Origin: Marsupella aquatica
Taxonomy: Eukaryota > Marchantiophyta
Assembly: GCA_973895155.1 (NCBI GenBank)
Contig: OZ316895.1
Location: 16,802,001-16,866,000, forward strand
Direction of reading: 5' to 3'
Length of the DNA: 64,000 nt
Under the pieces are notes generated by a model. That model searched no databases, was not told where the DNA came from, and saw only the letters and a program-made list of their open reading frames with translations. Below, piece after piece: positions 34,931 to 47,626 of this stretch (its first letter is position 1; every line of letters starts with the position of its first letter). Made by a program: the position numbers and the translations under genes.

Positions 34931-37900
34931 TCCCTCCCATGCTCAGAGTTCTGGACGCTCAGGCTCTCAGGAGCAGCTCGAGCCTAGCTTCACCATCAAT
35001 GATGAATCATCACTGCTTTTCCACTTGCCAACTTCCAGTGACCCAGTACAGTATCGATCCCTTTGAGGAGAGAGGCTAGGACTGTACCTCCACGGTACCA
35101 GAAGCTACGTGAAGCATTGTCCACATGCTTAACTTGGATTGCTGCAGTCACGTGATGATCCATTGATCGAAGTCGTCCCACTCCACCCTACACTCCCTAC
35201 AGTATAGGGATGGGCTGTACATCCAACAGCCTTAGCCGGAGGATCGAGTTTGCTTTCGATGTCAAGGAGAAATCACTCACACCATCACTGTAGTAGCGTA
35301 GTTAATTAATATAACATGTTTTCAAATTAATTCGACCTTGTCGTAATTATCAATGTACTGTATACGATTCTTATTTTTATTTTTTCAAATACACCCCCAT
35401 GGCCATTAATCATGGTTCACACAATGGAAAGTAGATCTTGAACATGAATTTCTTGATCAACTGCCCCCTTCCCACCGCCTTTAACCGGTCTGGCAAAAAT
35501 AGATTTTGCGAGACATTGGATTTCTTGGTCATTTATTCGTTCCCACTGCCCACTCAGGAACGCACATCCCAGAACTATTACTACATTTGATCTTGTATAT
35601 GAATGTTTTTTGATTGAAACCAAAAGACAAATCACCCATCAGACAATCATAGATAATCATCTCTCGAGCATGCAAGATTGCAGGGGTAGCCAGGGATATC
35701 CAGGGATGCAGCAAGGGACCCTACCAGAAGGGATTATGTGAGCAGCGAGGGTTTAGAGTGATATGACAATAGTTGTGCATAAGAGCACCAGCCATCAATG
35801 ACAAAAATGTTTTGACATGACAGAATGACAGTCTTTGGGGGCCCGACCAGTACGTCGAAGAGACTAGATTAGACGCACATGTTTTGCTGGCGAGATTAAA
35901 TGTCCACTAAACAAAAATCTGATGTACCCCATCAACCTCAAATTGCCTGGTAATAGCAAGAGACCATATATCGTGCAATCTTCGAGCCTTGCATGATGGG
36001 AAGAGTAAATCAGACTGATGATCTTCCAAAATTGAGAGGATTCCTAGAGTCCTCCTAGAGATTCTTGGCATGATACTAGGGTGTTGGTGTGTGCCAGAAA
36101 TTCCAGAAAGATTGCAAGTAAAAGGTAGTCCTAAAATACTACCCAGAAAAACTAATTAACTGCATGATATCCATTAGCAAAAAACTTAGACATTGAAATT
36201 ATAGGCTAAAATTAGGTTCAGACTCAAATTTGGGTCCAGTCATTTGAGTTGAATGGGAGCATAATCATGTCTGAGGTACATATTGGGCGTGTTGGAAAAG
36301 ATGCTTTGGGACCAAATTACAATGCAAATCGAAAGAAAATAAAATAAAACACTAAGAAAAAAATGAATGATATTCATTGTTCTCGATCAATGTGAGATCA
36401 TGAAATCCAATATTTTACATTGTGGACGGTCACAACATTGTTCAATTCAAATTGAGGTTTATACCTGCCTTCCCCATGTAAGCAACTACCTTGTCAAATG
36501 CAGCAAGTAAAATAAGGCACTATGGAAGTGAGTGTACCTTTGGGCGATCCTCAATAGGTATTTCCCTGTTCTTTTGACCATAGTTTTATAGTGCCGGGTA
36601 AGTAAAATAAGGCGTTTCTGAAACCAAACAGTGAATAATTTTAATTTTTTTGTTATTTAGTAAAAATAATAATTAAAATTTCAAAATAAGAATATTTCGA
36701 AAATAATCTCTTTACATAAATGGGTATTTCTATTACGTTAATATCGCAAGTGGTATGCTAATGTTAGGATAATCTACTAGGGGTAGATGTGAGGAATACA
36801 AAATTAAAATAGTTAATGACTTTGTGACATGAATTGGAGAGATAAAATAGTCTTCACCCAAATGGAATATTGCAAACAAGAGTAACTCATCACAAGAAAC
36901 ACATTTCTTTTTGCCATAGGCAGGAGGTAGGTATTGTCAACAGAGAGGGAGGGAATCTCTCTATTTGTCTTATTACGACACCAAAAGCCTTTACACCTAG
37001 CCGGCCCTTTACAAACTATAAAGGAGTGGGAACGAAACAAAATAATGGGAGGACACAGGGAAAGCAGCTCAGAGTATGGGGATTACATCATGTTGCATAT
37101 ATATTTGTACAGTACTGTGGGATTAAAAGTCTACAGTTCTTGATCTACTTCTTAAAGGGAAGTCATAGGCTATAGTGTATTTGGCAAGGGAAAATTTGAA
37201 TTTGTACAGTATTGCGTGTGAATAGGGATGAGCATGGGAGTCTGGTACGGGCGATCTTCTTGTGCATAAGCAAGAGTATTCGGACTGGTGGATACCAAGT
37301 AGGGGAGCATCATCTAGATCACGTTTGAGGGAGAACCTAAGAGATTTGTCTCTCAAGGGTTATCCAAATTAAATGATTATTTGAATTAAAATACAACAAC
37401 TGATAGTTACATGCATAGCGTCCATGTACCATTGTTTATGGACTAGGGGTTTCCCGGACTCGAGGGGGGCGGGGGCAGTTGCATGGCCTTTGCTACTAAA
37501 GTTTGGGTCCCCTTTTAAACAAAACTCCATCAATGTACGAAAAAATATAACTTGCTAGAAAATTTCTTCATTGTAATCAAATTGCATGATCGTTCCTGCA
37601 AGGAGTGTGTTGTCACACTATTACTAGTAACCTTAAAATATAATTTGGGGACACATTAATATGGCCTTGACAGGAAACACCCTACTCTAAGGTTATCACC
37701 AGCAAAACAACACGTTATGCTCCATTGGTTTATCTGCCCTGCCATTTCAAAGTCAGCTCTAAATAAATACAGAGGTGCTGCTAGATGTCATACAATGCAC
37801 TTCCACGAGCACTCAGACATATTAATTTCACAACGTCATTGTGTCAAAATATATATCCATGAGCTCTAAGGCCAAATCAAAATCAAAACTCACTAAGGCC

Positions 37901-39236
37901 ATGTTATTCCCCAGTAGCACTTGAATACACCCCTTTGAGAATTCAATTTTGGCTGCCTGGCTGAAAATTTAAGAGCCTAAACCTTGTAACCAGCAGATCT
38001 CAAGATGAACACTCAAAATAGACACTCAGTCAGGCTTCTGCTCCAGGTTCTACTCGTGCATGCAATACATGTAAAATGTGTCTTGCTCCTAACCATAGCA
38101 AGGGAGTTGAATGTGTCATGCACCACAATCATTTGTAGTCTGTACTGTCGTGCAAAAATATGTATCAAAATATATATATTAATGTATTAGCCAAATTTCT
38201 TTCTACCTGCAACCAATTGTCATGCTTGCTCAAAGGTGGCTTCGTCTGTGAAAAAGAATCAGGGCCCTGTTGAATTCATGAAAATTGGGTTCAAGCTAAC
38301 ACTATTTTGTGGTGAGTCTTGTTTCTGTAAATCTCAATGGGAGATTGGGAGTTTAAGTGTAACACGAAGTTGTGGTTCATCATTGGATACTGTAGCAGAT
38401 ATGTATGAAAGTACAATCATTTTGAGGCAAATCAGAAATATGAGTCCCCTTCTTGGGATGCATGCATCCTAGGGGATAAAGTAACAACTTGCAACCACTC
38501 ACCACGTTGCATAAGTTTGGTTTGTAGGATGACGGTACCCTGCCTAGTTCCTACTGTTCAGGCAATCTACTCCTTCATAGTGGGTATCAAAATATACAGA
38601 TTATTCGGTAAACTCTGGTGCACAGAATAGGAGCTCGTGTATTCACGTGCGCCAATGATTCAAAGTAAAGATGAATAGATTCCTTAAAATTCTTGGTGCA
38701 ACGAGCCTAGTTTTAGTTTAAAAAAACAAAGGTATCGGGGAAACCAAAAGAGATGTTTTGGGAGCTGAGAATGCGGTGGCCTTGCATGGGCCTGAGAAAG
38801 GCAGCCTGCGCGCAATAATTGGTAACGAATTACCAGCCTTCGAAAGATGGTCAATTCGTGCCTAGTGACGTGAAAGTCACGTGTAATGTGAAATAGATAA
38901 AATCTACATGTGAAATGAACCTTTAAAAAAAATTCCCGTCACCATCCTTGAGGTGCTTCAGCGAATGATATAGTAGTACATAGCGAGCGAGCGTCTGGCT
39001 TGCAAGGAAGACTGCATTCTTGGACGAGACACTCATGCATTGCCCGTGCCATCATGTGTAAGTTCCTTTTTTTTTTCTTGTTCCCACGAAGCGAAAGATC
39101 CTCCGTGCCTCAGTTCAGAAGCGAGCGAGGGAGAATAAGTGACGTTAAGAATAAGTGACATCAATGTACGGTTTTCTCATTGGGAATGGTACGTATTCCT
39201 TCGTAGCCAACTAATCAAATGACCTGTCGGAAAACC
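34931..39236. other. Intergenic, no gene seen
   Basis: Mostly AT-rich DNA with short frames (for example 36870-37175 plus, 36813-37040 minus) lacking recognisable content. A G-rich run (GAGGGGGGCGGGGGCAG) lies near 37460. Confidence 0.45.
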
Positions 39237-39561
39237 CATACCTTCATTTATCTCGATCTTTTGTTCTGCATGTGTTAGGGGATGGGGCTCATGCTGATTG
39301 AGCTGGAGTCTCTTCAGATTAGACTTTAAACAAACAAGACAGTTCTGTCGCGGGAATTTGAGTTCGTTATCAAGAGAAATCCATGCATAGGCTTCTTCCA
39401 TTAATTGCTCTACACTCAGAGCATGCTTCTTCAGGGCTCTTGAGAAGACTAGGCATTTGAGCTATTTCTGCTCTTGACACCAGAATGCTGAAGTGCATAT
39501 ATCTGCTTGTCTGCTGATCCACAATGAATGGCTCCCCCACAATCCTTACGTGCTCAGGCAC
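39237..39561 (-). other. Possible exon or gene fragment, unidentified
   Basis: Two overlapping minus-strand frames look protein-like and share one apparent frameshift near 39430: HVRIVGEPFIVDQQTSRYMH upstream, then ALKKHALSVEQLMEEAYAWI and NELKFPRQNCLVCLKSNLKR downstream. The second frame reaches a possible splice donor (GAAGGTATGG) near 39237. I do not recognise a family. It could be an exon of a gene with undetected introns, a pseudogene fragment, or chance. Confidence 0.25.
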
Positions 39562-41044
39562 TATATGTCTAGCCCAGGCAGATGATTGTTGCCACCCTGA
39601 ACATTACTCGAGTGAAGCACTTGCATTATCCTGCTTAGCACTCATGTAATGAGCGGACTCCAGTAGTCCATTTGTCCACGAGAGAAAAGGAGCTTAAATT
39701 GTCAGGTCAGGTCAGATCAATATGAGTCTTTTTTTACTATTTCATTGCACGAGCTGTCTGGAACAGTACCAGTCAGCACCCAGTGATCTGCTTCGACAGT
39801 TCGACCCTCCCAAAGCACGAATTTAGGCAAATATCTTGCCTGCAGTGGTACGTAGTATCAGGCGTGAGGCTGCATCATTCTGTTCTCGAGCATTTTCACT
39901 GCTGCTGCTGGCCACTTCCATCAGTTTCGTCTACAGGCATGATTGTGTGAGGCGAGCTGTGGACTGTCGTAGTATGCTAGCAGGACTAAGTTAAGTTTGG
40001 TACATATTGTCAGGCGTGGTTCGATCTTATCCAATGCCTCCTCTCATCATTCTCATTCTCAATATGTCATAAATTGGTTCCGAAAGCAGGGCTGATGATG
40101 GGGATTGTTTCGCTTTCAAGTAAGTTGTTTAGCATGCATTTCACAAGGATTTCACATTAGGAAGTGCTTTGGACAAATGCCCGAACAGGTTGCTGCCCAT
40201 AACTAACTCCGCCAGTGCACAACTTCATGAGATGTGCGTTGGCTTAATTTGTTCCTGCTGTCACAAACTTTGTTATCAAGTGTAGGAACTCACATGCTCA
40301 TGTGCTGGGCAACGCAGAAAATCGTTGTGGTTGATGCTCCTTCGAATGGACCTGCAAATGATTCGGGGACGCCACTAAATCTTACGCCCTTGTGATTTAC
40401 ATTGGTAATAATTAGAGCTGTGCATAAAATAAACAACTAAAAAATTCTGGTGCCCAGTGCTCAAATATGAGGTTTCAGATGTCTTGGCTTAGGAATGTAT
40501 GGCGGCCATTTCATGAAAATTGGAACAAATTAAAATCCATATGTGACAACCCCCAATACTTACATGGTGCAACATGCTTTTCTGCGAACACATGTTGGGC
40601 TAAGTGGCACTGAAATACCTGGGAAAATTCCTCTTAGAAAATGTTTCAGCTGGAAAAATTTTGCTGCCGCATTGTGGCCATTGGAAAATAAATTTAGTTA
40701 ATTTTTTGCTGTTGATAACAGTGGAGCAGCTTTTTTACTACTGTACTAGAGAATAGAGAAGGACAGATGTGAGAAACTTACAATGGAAATATATATAATA
40801 GCATAAACAAAGTAAACTAACAAAAACCTGGATACAGTGTCCCAAAGACAAAGCAACCCAATGGAGAAACGGAAGAGGCCCAACCAACCAAGGGGTCCCT
40901 CACAACCCACGTCTTTCAAAGACACATGTTGTGAGCAATGAATGGAATAGAAATAATACCGCCTGCAAAGTCACAGCTTGCTCTAGTTTGCAGTCTGCTT
41001 TTTAAATGCAGTAGATATATTAGAGGAAAGTTTTTTTTTGGAAA
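39562..41044. other. Intergenic, no gene seen
   Basis: No coding frame above chance and no RNA gene was recognised. The composition is ordinary for the window. Confidence 0.45.
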
Positions 41045-41250
41045 ATGGGAACAAAGCATAACGTATTTGGTTCATTAAAAGGGAATGCAGGTAGTTCCTT
41101 CAGACATAATAAAGCTGAGCTACTGAAGGAACCTGCATCTGGAAAAATGGGAACAAACAATGAGGTATTTGGTTCATTAAAAGGGAATGCAGGTAGTTTC
41201 TTCAGACATGATAAATCTGAACTGCTGAACTGCTGAAGGAACCTGCATCC
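41045..41250 (+). repeat. 102-bp tandem duplication, open in frame
   Basis: ATGGGAACAAA starts both copies at 41045 and 41147. The period of 102 bp is 34 codons, so a 63-codon frame carries two copies of a peptide with VFGSLKGNAGS and FRH(N/D)K(A/S)ELL. Each copy also holds an inverted repeat: GCAGGTAGTTCCTTCAG (second copy TTTCTTCAG) facing CTGAAGGAACCTGC, with 14-bp arms and a 3-nt bulge. The protein is not recognised, and the hairpin may be the more relevant feature. Confidence 0.8.
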
Positions 41251-43450
41251 AGTACAAATGACGTGGACAAGGGTTCGAAATTCGAGGCTTTACCTACCAA
41301 ACTGATAGTCACCAATCCTGTAAAAGCAGCGAGTAAAAATACGCAAAAGCCAAGTCCAATCAGCAATGTAGTCTACTGTCTTTTAAGTGCACACTCTGGA
41401 GAAAGAAGGTTGAGATGAACCTTTAAAACAAGTTTGCATTACATGTTAAATGCAACATTAGCACTGTCGTGTATCCTGATGATTTACACCATGTGATAAA
41501 TGCAATATTGACCATTTGCACTTCAATCTTCAAATGCTACATGATCCTCGTGCCTTCTCGGACTGTACAATACCTGGCTAAAACCCTGTACCCTATTTTG
41601 TATCAGTGCACCAAAATACACTACGACAAACGCATCCAAAATTGCTGATAGACGTTCCAGACCATCCACAAGTGTATATGCATTCTTACAGAGAGTTTGG
41701 ACATATCATTTTGTTGTCCAGTGTAGACCCCACACACTTATAAATAAAAAATATAAACCGTTGGGAAAGAAAGGGGAAGAACGATCGTCGTTGCAATAAA
41801 CCGGATTTTGCACTTATGGAGGTGCACTTAGATAGAGCTGACTGTAGTGACCTATCAGTCATAAAGCAGGGTACATTAAACGTGCATGCCAGGAACAAAG
41901 ATTACATTCATTAATTAAGAAGAACGTTTTCCAAGAATGGATCTCGTCATTGACGTTGATCTCAAAATGCGATGGCTCAAAGTTCTATAGCCCAATAACA
42001 CCCTGCTCAATAGACAACTTTATGTGCTTGCTGCTAGCACCATACGCGGGACAAAACATGTATAATATAAATGAATGGACGGACCTAAGAAATGCCAAAT
42101 TGGAGAAGTAGCAGCTATTGCAAATTAGAATATGTCAAATTATTCTCCTTGCTGTGTGCGCGCATGTTGTATTTGTCGGTTGGCAATAAATCTTTTGTTT
42201 TTCTATTTAAAAATATACATATAGATAACAAGTTACAATTCCCATGCAACCAAGCTGAGATCATGGGTGAGATCATAGACTTTAACTGTTTTGTTTTTTG
42301 TGAAGTAGGATGCTTGGTAGGAGAGCTAGGTACTAGCACACTCAGTGCAACGAGGAAACCAGAGTACTAGACTGTAAATGTCAGAAGAATGGTTTAGAAG
42401 AAATTTAAAAAATCGCTCCCAGAATCTTACAAATCTTAGTCACCAGATTGCATTTGCCTCATTCTGTAGTGTTTACTGTTTTTCCTCCTTGGACCTCTCT
42501 TGATTTCTCTTCACTATACTTTGTTTGTCCCTTTTTGTATAAACTTGTCAGATTATCCATTCTTTGAAAGTGAATAGAGATATGGATTAAAAAGTGTAGA
42601 ACCCTTGATTACAGCAGCTGACTAAAGCTTCTTCAAGTAATTGAAAAAGAGCTGGCCATTTCACCATATCCTTATCCCTCAACCACAACAGCTGACCTCT
42701 TCATATACAACCTCCCTAATCCATCAACTCTCTTCACATGCGACCCGTACTCCACCGACTCTCTTCACAGGCGACCCAACTTCAAACGTGGTTGCACTAC
42801 TCTCTGCACTACTCCACCCCATCCCCATTTCACCCCCACCCCTAAATTGATTGACCCTCCCTAAGTCCTTGAACATAAACAGAGACCAAGACAATAAAGA
42901 ATGATGTACTAAAAATGACTATATAGTATTTCTGGTTCATTTTGCCTCATCCTTGTTTTTTGTCCATTGTCTTTGAGTATTAAGGTCAAGAGGCTTCACT
43001 TTACACAGTAGCCTTCAAAAGTATTTGCCCTTTATCACTAAGATTATGTCCCTGGCTTTCTCCTGCGCTTTGAGTTTCCTTCACCAAGATTATGACCCTA
43101 GCTTTCCCCTTTGCTTTGAGTTTCTTTCGCCTTAAACAAAGACTGAAATGTATGGAAAATGGAAACTTACAAACTTAAATATCAAGGGAAAAGGTCAAAA
43201 GGTCAAATACCTAGTATCTAAGGAGAAATATTGAAATTTTCAGTCCTTCAGACAAAATTTTGGATTATGCTTGTGGAGTTTGGGTATTCTAAGAAACATT
43301 TATGTAAAGGACTGATTTAGCAGTGTATTTATTGGCTGACTTTTAATAGATAAAATCCCAAAACTATTTATGGGGTTGCGCCATGTTTTGAAAATACAAA
43401 GTATGATAATTTCAAGCACGGCATGTGGATACATGATCCAGCGTCTTTTC
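41251..43450. other. Intergenic; short dispersed repeats
   Basis: No gene recognised. Text near 42480-42545 (GGACCTCTCTTGATTT, ACTTTGTTTGTCCCTTTT) resembles 53875-53945. Text near 42985-43015 (AGAGGCTTCACTTTACACAG) resembles 7760-7785. A 46-bp duplication with AAGATTATG starts at 43040 and 43086. Confidence 0.45.
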
Positions 43451-43697
43451 TAGAGGCAAAAATTCACCAGATTCTACCACCTCCCCAAAAAGCTTTGCCA
43501 CTTTTCGCAAAAATCGGCTAAGCTTCTTTGCCGCATTAGCCAGTGTTGCACCTAATCACAGGCACCTTTAGCCTTAATCTAATGGTCATTCTTAAATCTA
43601 TGGAGATTTGACGGTCAGAAAAATATTACAGAAAAATCAGATAACAAATATTTTGAGCATCTTCTCCTTCTTCACAGAGGCGACATTGGCCAATCCG
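43451..43697 (+). mobile_element. Short non-autonomous element, family B copy 1
   Basis: About 247 bp matching the reverse complement of 54702-54933 along its length. Shared landmarks in order are: a GGCAAAAATTCACCAGATT-like start (GCGAAATTTCGCTAGATT in the other copy), ACC..CTCCC, AAATCTATGGAGATTTGACGG (shifted to AGATCTGATGG), AGCATCTTCTC and CAGAGGCGACATT. There is no coding capacity. Terminal inverted repeats are not obvious, so the superfamily is open. Confidence 0.6.
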
Positions 43698-45868
43698 ACA
43701 AAAAAGGTAAAAACTTTAAACGATTATGCTGAGGCTGACCTCGTCATCTCTAACACATAGGCAGGCTGATAATCATTTGTAGTTCACTTCCAAACCAAGA
43801 ATAAGGGCTCCCAGCCTGCCACCACAAAAAACTTGAATCCATAGATCAAGACAGAATAGGCCAACCCGGACAAGTCATTAATGTACGAGTGTACTTTGGC
43901 GGCCTGTAAGACGAGTAAATGTATTCACGCACTACTCTAGCTCCAACCAATTATTCCATCCAAAGAAATTAAAGACCAACGTCCACACTCCACAGGCTAT
44001 ATAAACGGCTGGTTCATATCATAATTGGCGTCAATTTTGGCTTCCACTCAATGACTTCAGAGAAAATGTCGCCGTCATTTCCCTCACCACTTTATTTTGG
44101 TACCGTGGAGCAGGTATAACTTCTGGATAACCGGCCTGTTTACTATTTTGGAAGCTTGGTTCTCACATTCATCATGAGCTGTGTTTTTTCATGTGGTTTG
44201 TTTTTCTTGTTCCTTTGGGAAGGTCCTTTTTCTCTAACTAAGGGCCATCCTTCAAAGAAATAAAGAAAACAAGGGTCATCATCCTTGGCGTATCTGGTGT
44301 ACATTGTAGGGTGGCTTTACAAAGGTCTTTCTAGACCTTATAATGCATGGTAATAACTGTAGTTAGGTTTACAAGACCTCGAGGGCTCATTCAAGTCTGG
44401 TGTCTACTCATGATAAATGTCAAGCAATGGGCACAAGTGATGTGAAGTGCTTAGTGTGTATAAGAGTTCAATAATCTCCATAGGTGGTCCAAACTTTGGC
44501 TCTGGCTCAATCCTTCATAAGGGCCTTGTACTAATTTAAATTCACTAATGTATTAAAGTTCATTTTTATATTCTTGGGTCCGGAGTCTATGTTCTGAACA
44601 AGAAGTGGCCATATACTTTATTTTGGTGAAAAAAGTCACTGTGAAGCCATTTATAGGACCATCTGGCATGTGTGTGAATCCACCTATTTAAGTAAAGTGG
44701 CAGGTTTGTAATTCAAGAGGGCTTGTGCAGTTCCATGGGGACGAGAAAAAAGATGGACATGAAGCTCCCTACCCATCTCTACAATGCACCTAAAGGCAAA
44801 GCAAGGCCAAACTTATGTCCCAATGGTGCCTTTTCATGTCTCAAGTTCAAGTCCACTGGTCTCACTGGGTATGGGGGAGGATTTGCATGTGGGTTTGACA
44901 AGTGTGCATTGGGAATGACTTGAATTAGGTAATTCCATTTCCAAAACAGAAAAGGCAAAATAATGTTGACCCTGAAAAAAATGAGCTATCCATGAGCAGG
45001 TGAATGGGGTCCTTGGAGGACCAAACTCACTTTCCTTTTTATGTGTGGGGCAGTATTTTTTGTGAAGGCCATGTGGCGAGTTCGTGATTGCATTCTCTAA
45101 AACTTACTTTCGTTTTTAGGAGGAAACCACTTTAGAGCAAGCCGCCCAATTGGCTGCTACTGTAGGCCAGGATAGTACCCCCAAATATTAAATTTTTTTT
45201 GCTTTCATAGAGCGTGGCGAAAAGCACATTTAAATTTCCACAAACAGTTTATTTTATTCCTTGATGTCCATAGTTGGGGTGCACTCCTTTAGTCTCGAAA
45301 GGGATGATAAGATTTCAAAGAGTATTATTAATCAGTTAACTTGACCTTACAGGGGTCCACTCCACCTTTAAGAATATGCTTCAAAGTCTCACCACTCATT
45401 GAACGTGAGCCCTCATGAGTGCCATTGTAAGTTGCTACCACTAGACCACTAGTATATTTGGCTTGCAAAGGGATACAAAGACTACATTAGCGGGTCATGT
45501 GAAAACCTAGCACAGTTGCCCTATTGCAAGACAGGCCTCATAATCATACGAGAATTGTTCTGAACTTAATATACGTTTGGAAGGGCTCAAAATCCTAGGA
45601 AGCTCTGTTTCACTTAAGGTTTAAGGTATATTTGGAAGGACTCACAATCACAAGAGAATTTATTAGCTTACATTAAAAAGATTTACCTATTGATTTGTTT
45701 AATAGTTTTATATAATGTGCTTGAATAGGTTCGAATAGTGAAGTTTGGGAGATGAGAAAGATACTGTTGCCTATATCTGTTTTAAATGTTGACTAGGTAT
45801 GCGTCTATCTTGTCGTGCTCCACAACTTGACATTGGCTTGCAGCTGTTCTTTTCTCTTTGCACTCGTA
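43698..45868. other. Intergenic, no gene seen
   Basis: Short frames only (for example 44723-44923 plus). No family recognised and no RNA gene seen. Confidence 0.45.
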
Positions 45869-46095
45869 TAAATGATGTATCACACTGCCAAAGAACACAA
45901 AATGCCAAAATGGGGAGACAGGGTCCCAAATCCCAGAGACCAATAAAGGGGAGAAAACAACAAGGGGAGATAAATGATGTATCACACTGCCAAAGAACAA
46001 AAAGTGCCAAAGAACAAAAAGTGCCAAATGGGGAGACAGGGTCCCAAATCCCAGAGACCAATAAAGGGGACAAAACAACAAGGGGAGAACAAGGA
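45869..46095. repeat. 102-bp tandem duplication
   Basis: TAAATGATGTATCACACTGC begins at 45869 and 45971. Both copies continue with CAAAGAACA, GGGGAGACAGGGTCCCAAAT and CCAATAAAGGGG. The second copy has an extra internal AAAGTGCCAAAGAACAA. A 129-codon frame spans it without recognisable content. Confidence 0.93.
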
Positions 46096-47060
46096 AAGAG
46101 CAATATGACCTTTACCAGCCTGATCATGGCCTTCACCAGTTCTGGTAATGGTGGTGAAGGAGATGCTCTTATGTCATTTGAAGGCTAAGTGAAAGATCTG
46201 TCGCTCACAGTGGTTGTGGTGAAGCAAAGTTTTGGCTACACTTGTGGATTAATGTCACCTAGGATAAAACTTTACATGCGTTTTCAACATTTTTCCTCCC
46301 AGTGGAAGGGTGTCCCAGGTTAGGCCTCAACGTCCTTGGCCCTAGGATGCATGAATTCGTGTACATAAGCCCAATCCCTCTTTACCTTATTGTTAGTAAC
46401 TCTGATTTCAAACTTGCACTGATTAGGGGCTAACATTAAATGCTCTGAAGGGTTTGTAGTGACCTTAGGTAGTCAACAGAGGAGGCATCTGCAATTAATC
46501 TTCAAGAAAAAGGGGAGCATCTCTGGCCTTTCCACGACAAAAGAAAGCCAGACAGGAAGCATAAACTTTTAGATCGTGGTCCATGATTGGGAAGTAGAAA
46601 TTCAGGAGAAATTCTGGTCATTCATCCTCAGCAAAAGCTTGATATGCTGCATCTATGAAAGTTCATCTCTGTGAAAGCATATCTATGAAAGTTCTTCAAC
46701 CATCTATGAGAGCTCTATGATATGCAAGAAAGTCTGACAAAAGAAAGCTGAACTCATCTATGAACAGTTCACAGAGCTCCAGCTCATAATTGAAGTGCAT
46801 TCTTCACCAGCCGAGAAAGCAAAGACCAAAGTGACTGGAACGAGAAATCGGTGCCAGGTTAGACTCATGAGGACAGACAGTGCAGGACAAGCTAGTCTAG
46901 TAGCAGCTACCTGGTAATGTTTCTATATCCACTGAATGCTGATGTGAGGAAAGTTTTCAGCACATTTTGCATCAATTCTAAAAGAGCTTCGGTGGCAGTG
47001 AAGGTGCTTGCTTCCACCGAACCGAAAAATTACAGTTGCCCAGTGGAAGAAACGCTTTCT
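46096..47060. other. Intergenic; possible outlying piece of the WD40 relic
   Basis: No intact gene. At 46833-46844 the plus strand encodes DWNE, followed by a weak D..C. pattern as in the DWNE...SIDTTC repeat of LWD/TTG1 proteins. This may be the far 5' remnant of the WD40 pseudogene at 47251-47626, but it is too short to be sure. Confidence 0.3.
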
Positions 47061-47250
47061 TCTCCAATTACTATGTAGATCCAATCGATTAATCTGCTTG
47101 TCAGGAAATCTATCCTTTTCCTCCTTGCGCAGAAGAGATACGAAAAGACGGGACAAACTCTTTTATTCTCCAATTACTGTGTAGATCCAATCGATTGGTC
47201 GGCTTGTGACAGAATGGATTCTCCCCCTTGCGCACAAGAGATACGAAAAG
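47061..47250. repeat. 106-bp tandem duplication
   Basis: TCTCCAATTACT(A/G)TGTAGATC starts at 47061 and 47167. Both copies end CCTTGCGCA(G/C)AAGAGATACG followed by AAAAGA. The second copy merges into the WD40 relic. Confidence 0.9.
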
Positions 47251-47626
47251 AGACACGAGCAATTGAGACTGCAATGTATGCAGGCTGAAGTACAGTAGTC
47301 CCGTGGACAGGATGTAGATTTTTATGCCTTAGACTTTCGTACTGGCAGTTTTCCTTACCATTCAACTATTCTTGGCTCGTTTGATTAGGCTTATGTGAAG
47401 CCATTTGCCTGGGCTTCACACTTCGTGCCACATTTGTACCGCAGGCAATGATTCTCAAGCCTTGATCTGGGATTTGTCGATAATGACCACACCTGTGGAG
47501 AGTGGCCTCGACGCCATTCTGGCATACACAGCCAGGCAGAGATCAAGCAGCTGCAACTGTCTACTACACAGCTTGATTGGGTGGCCATTGCCATCACATA
47601 AAAGTTGGAAGATTCTCAGGGTGTGA
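47251..47626 (+). pseudogene. LWD/TTG1-type WD40-repeat gene relic
   Basis: The last part of an LWD1/LWD2-like (TTG1/AN11 family) WD40 protein can be read across frames: a trace of DT..LRL near 47252-47270, VKAI then AWASH near 47394-47420, [20 protein letters not shown] near 47421-47480, [14 protein letters not shown] near 47490-47531, [20 protein letters not shown] near 47535-47597 and KILRV at the end. Intact family members scaffold MYB-bHLH complexes or act in the circadian clock. Here frameshifts near 47420, 47532 and 47600, an in-frame TAG at 47386-47388 where Gln is expected, and loss of the first repeats show a pseudogene. The C-terminal end position is retained exactly, and the downstream half is better preserved than the upstream half. 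Confidence 0.85.

Noticed and set aside
41268-41290. GGTTCGAAATTC resembling a tRNA T-arm
   Set aside because: No acceptor stem, D-arm or anticodon arm can be fitted at the correct distances. No tRNA or rRNA gene was found anywhere in the window.
45799-46188. A 129-codon plus-strand frame
   Set aside because: It is created by the 102-bp tandem duplication, and the peptide is low in complexity and unrecognised.
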